NCBI GenBank assembly: GCA_964581605.1
Contig: CAZOPF010000017.1
Coordinates: 5,497 to 69,496, forward strand
Origin: CAADGU01 sp964581605
GTDB taxonomy: Bacteria > Chloroflexota > Anaerolineae > Promineifilales > Promineifilaceae
DNA: 64,000 bases
Direction of reading: 5' to 3'
A program made the translations under genes and the position numbers. Each line of letters starts with the position of its first letter. Positions within the stretch are counted from its first letter, which is position 1. Of this stretch, positions 58,538 to 64,000 are shown in pieces. The notes below the pieces were generated by a model. It ran no database searches. It was not told where the DNA came from and was given only the letters and a program-made list of their open reading frames with translations.

Positions 58538-59530
58538 ATGACAGACACCAAACGAATTTTAGTCACCGGGGCCACCGGCAAAGTAGGGCGGGCGTTCATC
58601 GAACGCTTTCTGGCCGAACCGTCATTTGGCCATTTTATGGTGCGTGCCTTATGCCATAACCGGCTGTTGGAGGCACACGGCCGTGTAGAACTCATGCGCG
58701 GTTCCATTGAAGATCGGCCGTTGGTGGAGGCCGCCCTGACCGATGTGACCCACGTGTTGCACCTGGCTACCAGCAAAGAGACTCCGGAAACAATTATGGA
58801 TGTGGCCGTCAAAGGGCTGTTCTGGCTGTTGGAAACATGCCGCGTCAGCCCCACGTTTGAGCAGTTCATCCTGATTGGCGGTGACGCGGCCGTCGGGCAT
58901 TTTTATTACCCACACCCCATCCCGGTGACGGAAGCACAAAGACACAGCGCCTATCCCGGCTGTTACGCCCTCTCCAAAGTGCTGGAAGAGGTCATGCTGG
59001 AACAATACATTCTGCAATATGACCTGAACGGCTGCTGCTTACGCGCCCCCTGGATCATGGAAAAGGATGATTTTAAGTACCAGCTTTCTTTTGGCGAGGA
59101 TGTTTTTGGTGGCCCACGCTGGCGTGACCTGGTAGGGTCGGAACGGGCAGACGAGTATATGCGCCTGGGGGCCGTGCCGGTGATGCTGGGGGTGGATGGC
59201 ACGGCCGTGAAACGCAACTTTGTTCACGTACAAGACCTGGTCAGCGCCATCATGCTGGCGATTGATAACCCTCGTGCACACCGGCAAACGTTCAACATTT
59301 GCATGGATGAGCCGGTGGACTACGGCGAATTGGCTGCTTACCTGTCCCAAACCAGAGGGTTGCCCACTGTCGAAATTCAAACCCCGTATCACTCCACCTG
59401 GCTGGACAACGCCAAAGCCAAATTCCTGTTGGGCTGGCGGCCGGCCTATACCCTGCAAAAAATGACCGAAGCCGCCTGGGAATATCAACGCGCCGCCAAC
59501 GACCCGCGCATCATCTGGTATCCGGGGTAG
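58538..59530 (+). CDS. NAD-dependent epimerase/dehydratase (extended SDR)
   Basis: 330 residues. Rossmann RILVTGATGKVGRAFIERFL, HVLHLATSKETPE, the active-site Tyr and Lys in YPGCYALSKVLEEVML (YxxxK), NFVHVQDLVSAIMLAIDNP and TFNICMDEPVDYGELAAYL. NAD(P)-linked change of a sugar or sugar acid is likely. It follows the ribose-type importer on the same strand after 155 bases, and may act on the imported sugar. The N-terminal glycine motif GATGKVG suits NAD or NADP. Confidence 0.85.
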   Translation: MTDTKRILVTGATGKVGRAFIERFLAEPSFGHFMVRALCHNRLLEAHGRVELMRGSIEDRPLVEAALTDVTHVLHLATSKETPETIMDVAVKGLFWLLETCRVSPTFEQFILIGGDAAVGHFYYPHPIPVTEAQRHSAYPGCYALSKVLEEVMLEQYILQYDLNGCCLRAPWIMEKDDFKYQLSFGEDVFGGPRWRDLVGSERADEYMRLGAVPVMLGVDGTAVKRNFVHVQDLVSAIMLAIDNPRAHRQTFNICMDEPVDYGELAAYLSQTRGLPTVEIQTPYHSTWLDNAKAKFLLGWRPAYTLQKMTEAAWEYQRAANDPRIIWYPG

Positions 59531-59618
59531 GTTCCGGCTAAAGCCTCCACTCCGTTGGTAAGGGTATCCTTTTCTTCTCTTTCCCCACTTTGCCTCTTTG
59601 CACCTTTGCGATGAAAGT

Positions 59619-60629
59619 CTAATATCGGCGCGAAGGCATGATTTCGGCGGCGTTTTCGGGGAAGAAAATGCCTTCTTCAGACGGTATCCACTTGGGCACC
59701 GGCTCCCCGTTAACCACCTTCAAGACTAAATCGAAGAATTGCGGGCCGAGGAGTGGATTACATTCGATGGTGGCGTTTAGTTTGCCGTCAATCATCGCCT
59801 GGAAAGCATCGCGGATGGCGTCAATGGAGACGATTTTGATGTCCTCGCCCGGTTTCAGGCCATATTCCTCAATTGCCTGAATGGCCCCAATGGCCATGTC
59901 ATCGTTGTGGGCGTATACCGCGTCAATCTCATCGCCGTAAATTTGTAGCAGATCGCCCATCACTTCTTCCCCTTTGGCCCTGGTGAAATCGCCGGATACG
60001 GAGGCGATGATTTGCATCTCCGGGTAATTCTGGATGATCTCGCGGAAACCGGCATAGCGGTCAATGGCGGGGGCAGAACCAACGGTGCCCACCAATTCCA
60101 CGATTTTGCCCTGCCCCTCCAGTAAATCTACCATCACCCGCGCCGCGTTTCTGCCTTCCTCCATAAAGTCAGACCCCAGATAGGCGGTGTAAAGGTCTTC
60201 TGAGACGTTGGCGCGGCGGTCAACCAGGATGATGGGGATACCCGCCTCTTTGGCCTCTTGAAAGACCGATTCCCAGCCATCTTCGACGACGGGGGAGACG
60301 CCAATGACATCCACTTGCTGGGCGATGAAGGAGCGGATGGCTCTGATCTGGTTTTCCTGCCGCTGTTGGCCGTCGGCAAAAATCAGTTCTACGCCCAGGC
60401 TTTCGGCCGTTTCCTTGATGGAGGCGGTATTGCCGGTGCGCCAGTTGCTTTCTGCGCCAATTTGGGAGTAACCGACGACAATTTCCTCATACGTTTTCAC
60501 GCTGTCATCGGGCACGGCCGTGCTTGTAGCATCTGGCAGTACCGGGTTGGCCGTGCAGGCGAGCAGTGAGAGGGTGAACAGGAGGAGCGTGGTTAATTTT
60601 TTCAGTGGGGTGGCAAGGGGATGGTTCAC
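59619..60629 (-). CDS. YtfQ-like sugar-binding lipoprotein linked to a sensor kinase
   Basis: 336 residues. Lipobox SLLACTA. Very close in sequence to the binding protein at 49927-50943: VGYSQIGAESNWRTGNTASIKETAESLG, RQENQIRAIRSFIAQQVDVIGVSPVVEDGWE, VSGDFTRAKGEEVMGDL, and the same C-terminal EGIFFPENAAEIMPSRRY pattern. Starts at GTG 60629, overlapping the kinase stop (GTGA), and an ACGGCCGT copy covers the junction. It has no permease or ATPase beside it; the gene order regulator-kinase-binding protein points to sugar sensing, as with XylFII-LytS in clostridia. Confidence 0.88.
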   Translation of the reverse strand: MNHPLATPLKKLTTLLLFTLSLLACTANPVLPDATSTAVPDDSVKTYEEIVVGYSQIGAESNWRTGNTASIKETAESLGVELIFADGQQRQENQIRAIRSFIAQQVDVIGVSPVVEDGWESVFQEAKEAGIPIILVDRRANVSEDLYTAYLGSDFMEEGRNAARVMVDLLEGQGKIVELVGTVGSAPAIDRYAGFREIIQNYPEMQIIASVSGDFTRAKGEEVMGDLLQIYGDEIDAVYAHNDDMAIGAIQAIEEYGLKPGEDIKIVSIDAIRDAFQAMIDGKLNATIECNPLLGPQFFDLVLKVVNGEPVPKWIPSEEGIFFPENAAEIMPSRRY

Positions 60630-62287
60630 GGCCGTATTCCCTCCCCTTCTGGTGGTGCTGTATCCGATTGGCAGGGGATGGTCACCGTGACCTGCGTCCC
60701 GCCGCGATATTGGCTGTGGATGGACAGGCCGTATTGACGGCCGTAATACAGCCTGATGCGCTTGTTCACATTTTCCAGCCCAAAACCGCTAAAGCCACTC
60801 TCTTTCATTGAAATTTCGCCGCCNNNNNNNNNNNNNNNNNNNNNNNNNNNNNNNNNNNNNNNNNNNNNNNNNNNNNNNNNNNNNNNNNNNNNNNNNNNNN
60901 NNNNNNNNNNNNNNNNNNNNNNNTCCTCGGCGCCGCCATCCTCGGCCAATGCGGCCTGAATTTGCGCCAGTTTGTACGGTGTAAACCCCACACCATCATC
61001 CTCCACCTGCAACAACACCATATCATCATCGGTACGCCGCACACGCACCACAATCAGCCCGCCGTCCCGTTTCGTTTTGATGCCGTGATAGAGTGCATTT
61101 TCCACCAACGGCTGCAACGTCAGCTTTAAGACCGTGTTGTTCAGCAGCGTCTCGTCCACCTCAATCCGATAATCCAGAATATCCCGGTAGCGCAATTTTT
61201 GGATCGCCAGATAGCTGCGCACATGCTCAACTTCCTGTTGCAGCGGAATCCACTCCTTGCCTTTGCTGAGGGCAATGCGGAAAAAGCTGGACAGGGCGCA
61301 GACGATCTCGATCACCTGGTCGCTTTTGTTCGCCTCGGCCATCCAGACAATCGTATCCAGTGTGTTGTAGAGAAAATGGGGGTTAATCTGGGCTTGCAGC
61401 GCCTTCAGTTCTGCCTTTTTCAAGTTGTCATGTTCCTCAATTTTGGCGTGCAGCAGTTCGCGGATTTTGCCGATCATGATGTTGAAGCTGATGCCCAGTT
61501 CGGTGATTTCGTCCACGTTGTTGTTGGTCACTAAACCTTGCAGGTCTGCGCCGGTGATGGTGGTGGTCACGTCGTGCAGCTTTTTGATGGGCAGGTAGAT
61601 GCTGGCGGAGATGATCCAGGCAGCCAGCACGGAGAAGGCGATCACGCCGGGCAGCAAAATCATGTAGAGCAGGGAGAGGCGGGTGAAGCGGGCCTGGTTG
61701 GCTTTGTACTGAATTTCGGCCTCGTTGACCTCAAAGAGCATGTAATCCTGTACGCTATCTTCGACAACGGCCGTGACCCCCCGAATGTTCTCTAACACTG
61801 CCTCATTTTCCGCCACCCGGCTACCCTGGGCGATCTGCTCGCCCATCACGTCCACATAATGGGTCAGCGTGCCCATCGTGCGCCGGATTACTTCCAGCTT
61901 GATGCGTGAACGGTCAGAGCGGGCGTTAGCTGCCAGAAAATCGAGTTGGGCGTTCACTTCCGCTATGATCTGGTACTGGTTGCCCTCCGCAAATTCCGTC
62001 TTGCCGGAGACGATGTTCCACATTTCGGCGTCAACGGCCGGTTTGATGTACCCATTCAAGCTGTTGGCGGTGGTGATGTTGGCCATCAGGGCGTCATACT
62101 GGCGGTTAAAACGCAGCACTTCCCAGATGAGCATGACGTTCACGGCCGTGAGCAGCAAAATGACCGTAAAAAATGCCAGCAAAATTTTGGCCCGCAATGA
62201 CAGCCGCACACTGGTAAAAAGCGTGACAAACTTCCCCATGTGCCGGGGAATAAATACAGGTTCACTGGCAATCAGTTCAGCGTTCAT
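60626..62287 (-). CDS. YesM/LytS-type sensor histidine kinase, interrupted by an assembly gap
   Basis: About 553 residues including unknown ones. First membrane helix at about 30-50 (ILLAFFTVILLLTAVNVMLIWEVL), outer sensor helices to about 200, second membrane helix (LLYMILLPGVIAFSVLAAWIISA), HAMP-like region, then the HisKA-7TM-like/His_kinase block with phospho-acceptor His in LKALQAQINPHFLYNTLDTIVWM, N box LVENALYHGIK, G1 VEDDGVGF and G2 GFGLENVNKRIRLYYG. A 100-N gap (60824-60923) lies between the last two boxes. ATG 62287 is chosen over TTG 62305. The cognate regulator is encoded upstream and the YtfQ-like binding protein downstream. Confidence 0.9.
   Translation of the reverse strand: MNAELIASEPVFIPRHMGKFVTLFTSVRLSLRAKILLAFFTVILLLTAVNVMLIWEVLRFNRQYDALMANITTANSLNGYIKPAVDAEMWNIVSGKTEFAEGNQYQIIAEVNAQLDFLAANARSDRSRIKLEVIRRTMGTLTHYVDVMGEQIAQGSRVAENEAVLENIRGVTAVVEDSVQDYMLFEVNEAEIQYKANQARFTRLSLLYMILLPGVIAFSVLAAWIISASIYLPIKKLHDVTTTITGADLQGLVTNNNVDEITELGISFNIMIGKIRELLHAKIEEHDNLKKAELKALQAQINPHFLYNTLDTIVWMAEANKSDQVIEIVCALSSFFRIALSKGKEWIPLQQEVEHVRSYLAIQKLRYRDILDYRIEVDETLLNNTVLKLTLQPLVENALYHGIKTKRDGGLIVVRVRRTDDDMVLLQVEDDGVGFTPYKLAQIQAALAEDGGAEXXXXXXXXXXXXXXXXXXXXXXXXXXXXXXXXXXGGEISMKESGFSGFGLENVNKRIRLYYGRQYGLSIHSQYRGGTQVTVTIPCQSDTAPPEGEGIRP
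60824..60923. other. Assembly gap (100 N) within the sensor kinase gene
   Basis: Exactly 100 N; flanking coding sequence is the ATP-binding domain on both sides. Confidence 0.98.
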
Positions 62288-62306
62288 ACTGGTTTCCGTT
62301 TCCAAA

Positions 62307-62344
62307 AGACCCTAAGGATTTTCTGAAACCCTTAGGGTCTTTTC
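62307..62344. terminator. AGAC...GTCT hairpin between regulator and kinase genes
   Basis: AGACCCTAAGG (62307-62317) pairs with CCTTAGGGTCT (62330-62340), followed by TTTT on the plus strand. On the minus strand, where the genes are read, it lies directly after the regulator stop, and AAAAG precedes it. It may lower expression of the kinase and binding protein relative to the regulator. Confidence 0.65.
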
Positions 62345-62348
62345 TTGC

Positions 62349-63917
62349 CTAATAAGGCTGCTGCCGGAACTGCTGCGGGGGAAGGCCAATGCGCTTGTGG
62401 AAAACGTGGCTGAAATAGTGGGGGTCATTGTACCCGCTCTGATAGGCGATTTCGGCGCATTTTAAGTTGGTGGTACGCAGCAATTCTTTAGCCCGCTCCA
62501 TGCGGATGCGGGTGAGATAATCTTTGAACGATTCGCCCATTTCCTGGCTAAAAATGACGCTGAAATGGCTGGGACTCAGATTTACTCTGGCCGCCACCTC
62601 GTTCAGCAGCAGGTCAGGGTTGGCATAATGGGTGTCCAAAAAGGCTTTCACTTGATGCACAATCCGGGTGCGTTCAGGGTTGGCCTGGCTGGTTCTAAAC
62701 GAGATTGCCTGGGCAAAGATGCGGCACAGCACCTCTCGCATCTGATCCTCGCCGTGCAAACCAACCAGCAGCTTTTCCATCTCTTGCGCTTCAGGAATGA
62801 TGACTGCCGCTTCCCCGCCCAGGTCCGTGATAAACTGCACGGCCGTCACCACCACATCCACAAACAAATAATGCTTCACCAGGTCAGACTGCACCGCCGC
62901 CTGGCTGAGTGGCCGCAAATGGGCGGCATAAAAGGCGTCCCACTCGCCCATCAGGCCACATTTCAGGAAATGTTCCACGGCCGTCTGATCCAGCTTCAAC
63001 TTTTCAATGGGCGCATGTTCAGTGGGTACACGGCCGTTTGTGCCACCAACCTGGGCCAACGCCTCCGCAAATGATTGCGAAATCTCCGTCAACCGCTGTT
63101 GCGGCGACCCCAACCCGGCCACAACCGTGCAGGGCAAAACCTCGGCCACATCCTGCGCCATCAGTTGCGCCAGAAACGCGCCATCCTGCCGCAGTTGTTC
63201 CGGGTTCTCGCCGGTCAAAATCAGCAACAATTCCTCCGCGCTCTTTTGCGTCAGGAACGTACCGGGGTGAGCATAGGTGAGGTCGGCAACCAGGGTGCGG
63301 ATGTGCTGATAATCGCGGTATTCCAGATGGGATACGGCCGTGTCCACCTTCACCTTCAGCAGCACCACCAGATAATACGGGGCAATGATATTCAGCCCCA
63401 ACTGCTGGCACTGTTCAATCGCCTCGCAGGAAGAAACCCCGCCTACCACCAGTTGAAACAGCAGCCGCTCGCGCTGCCAGGTTACATTATCGTGAAGCTG
63501 GCTTTGCAACTGCTTAAGCTTTTCGCGCTCTGCCTGCTCCCCATCCAGCAGAGTGGCAATGCGTTGCAAGACATGGTGGATTTCTACGGCCGTGATCGGC
63601 TTGAGCAGATACTCCGACACCCCCAGCTTCACGGCCGACTGCGCATAATTGAACTCATCGTGCCCGCTCAGAATCACAATTTTCACCCAGGGCATCCGCT
63701 CGCGCACAATTTTGCTTAACTGCAAGCCATCCATAAACGGCATTTTGATGTCCGTAATCAGCAGATCGGGTTGCAAATTTTCAATTAGCGGCAGCGCCAC
63801 CTCCCCATCCGGCGCTTCCCCCACAAACTCAAAACCGGCCGCCCCCCAATTCACCTTATCCCGAATCCCCTCCCTGGCTACAATCTCGTCTTCCACCAGA
63901 AAAACCCTGTAAGCCAC
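62349..63917 (-). CDS. YesN-type response regulator with AraC-type DNA-binding domain
   Basis: 522 residues. Receiver domain with phospho-acceptor Asp56 in DLLITDIKMPFMDG, Asp9-Glu10/Asp-type acidic pocket (VFLVEDEIVAREG) and Lys106-type switch in SEYLLKPITAVEI. A long middle region (about 130-400) has no recognised motif. Two AraC helix-turn-helix motifs close the protein: LLNEVAARVNLSPSHFSVIFSQEMG and CAEIAYQSGYNDPHYFSHVFHKRIGLPPQQFR. GTG start behind GAGGAGGTG. It would be phosphorylated by the adjacent kinase and activate sugar-uptake genes, possibly the YtfQRT importer. Confidence 0.92.
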   Translation of the reverse strand: MAYRVFLVEDEIVAREGIRDKVNWGAAGFEFVGEAPDGEVALPLIENLQPDLLITDIKMPFMDGLQLSKIVRERMPWVKIVILSGHDEFNYAQSAVKLGVSEYLLKPITAVEIHHVLQRIATLLDGEQAEREKLKQLQSQLHDNVTWQRERLLFQLVVGGVSSCEAIEQCQQLGLNIIAPYYLVVLLKVKVDTAVSHLEYRDYQHIRTLVADLTYAHPGTFLTQKSAEELLLILTGENPEQLRQDGAFLAQLMAQDVAEVLPCTVVAGLGSPQQRLTEISQSFAEALAQVGGTNGRVPTEHAPIEKLKLDQTAVEHFLKCGLMGEWDAFYAAHLRPLSQAAVQSDLVKHYLFVDVVVTAVQFITDLGGEAAVIIPEAQEMEKLLVGLHGEDQMREVLCRIFAQAISFRTSQANPERTRIVHQVKAFLDTHYANPDLLLNEVAARVNLSPSHFSVIFSQEMGESFKDYLTRIRMERAKELLRTTNLKCAEIAYQSGYNDPHYFSHVFHKRIGLPPQQFRQQPY

Positions 63918-63946
63918 GTTGCACCTCCTCTGCTAAAGGTGGCAAG

Positions 63947-64000
63947 TTGCAGGTTGCAGGTTGCAGGTTGCAGGTTGCAGGTTGCAGGTTGCAGGTTGCA
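63947..64000. repeat. TTGCAGG heptamer array at the window end
   Basis: Seven exact TTGCAGG units (63947-63995) and a partial eighth run off the window edge. It lies upstream of the response regulator gene. Confidence 0.95.

Larger units (their letters stand above)
1..64000. repeat. Dispersed 8-bp palindrome ACGGCCGT, about 125-130 copies
   Basis: The self-complementary octamer ACGGCCGT recurs through the whole window. Examples are 563-570, 670-677, 726-733, 963-970, 10001-10008 and 28932-28939. My hand count by 10-kb block is about 21, 20, 13, 30, 19 and 14, plus 10 in the last 4 kb. Base composition predicts one or two. Copies fall in all three codon phases, read as Thr-Ala-Val, as Asn/Asp-Gly-Arg or across Arg-Pro, so selection or spread acts on DNA rather than on a peptide. 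The lysine cluster is densest; stretches such as 43.2-45.7 kb (dnaE) and 20.2-23.7 kb (transport genes) have none. The function is unknown. Confidence 0.9.

Noticed and set aside
1..64000. CRISPR array, tRNA, rRNA, prophage or insertion-sequence genes
   Set aside because: No spaced direct repeats of 24-40 bp, no cloverleaf that I could fold by eye, and no transposase or integrase motif in any plausible frame. A tRNA scan would be needed to exclude a tRNA with certainty.

Overview
The window (about 55-57% G+C by eye, three 100-N scaffold gaps at 39448-39547, 42296-42395 and 60824-60923) looks like chromosomal DNA of a free-living heterotrophic bacterium. Chloroflexota, probably an Anaerolineae/Ardenticatenia relative, is my best inference. 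The grounds are a LysW-type (alpha-aminoadipate) lysine cluster, many sugar ABC importers with lipoprotein binding proteins, glycoside phosphorylases, YesM/YesN regulators and dense short intergenic repeats. I saw no rRNA, tRNA, CRISPR array, phage or transposase gene.

Layout. 1-5.0 kb: pyrD (5' end outside the window), acylphosphatase and a FecR-like membrane protein on +, then glcF and a URO-D-like gene on -. 5.1-25.4 kb, all on -: a beta-glucan utilisation region. From its regulator end it reads LacI repressor, ROK sugar kinase, sugar ABC importer (binding protein and two permeases, no ATPase), a lipoprotein clan GH-A hydrolase, a lipoprotein GH3, two GH94 phosphorylases, two small toxin-antitoxin modules flanking a relic of a third GH94 gene, a large PA14-containing GH3 and a secreted GH16. 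Together they would cut beta-glucan outside the cell, import oligosaccharides and split them by phosphorolysis or hydrolysis. 25.8-28.8 kb: an overlapping cytochrome P450/R2lox pair and, divergently, a stand-alone Pycsar-effector-like membrane protein, followed by ychF.

30.0-42.0 kb: lysine biosynthesis by the alpha-aminoadipate pathway: lysW, lysX, lysY, lysZ, lysJ, homocitrate synthase, homoaconitase large and small subunits and homoisocitrate dehydrogenase. Two BrnT/BrnA modules, a MOSC protein, CutC and a GrpB-family protein are interleaved. In front of lysW lie two short reading frames packed with lysine codons, each followed by a strong intrinsic terminator. I read these as tandem lysine attenuators; this is the most interesting thing in the window.

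42.2-45.9 kb: dnaE on -. 46.2-64 kb: sugar uptake and sensing. A YtfQ/YtfR/YtfT/YjfF-type (galactofuranose-like) importer and a rhamnulokinase-like kinase face a LacI repressor across a well-formed promoter/operator region. A second ribose-type importer and an SDR epimerase follow on +. The window closes with a YesN-type regulator, a YesM/LytS-type kinase and a second YtfQ-like binding protein that overlap as one operon, suggesting a three-component sugar sensor.

Two genome-scale signals overlie the genes. The 8-bp palindrome ACGGCCGT occurs about 125-130 times by hand count (1-2 expected) in every reading frame, like the HIP1 element of cyanobacteria. Most gene junctions carry 7-bp tandem repeats arranged as hairpins, and several of these run into coding sequence and supply the last residues of proteins.
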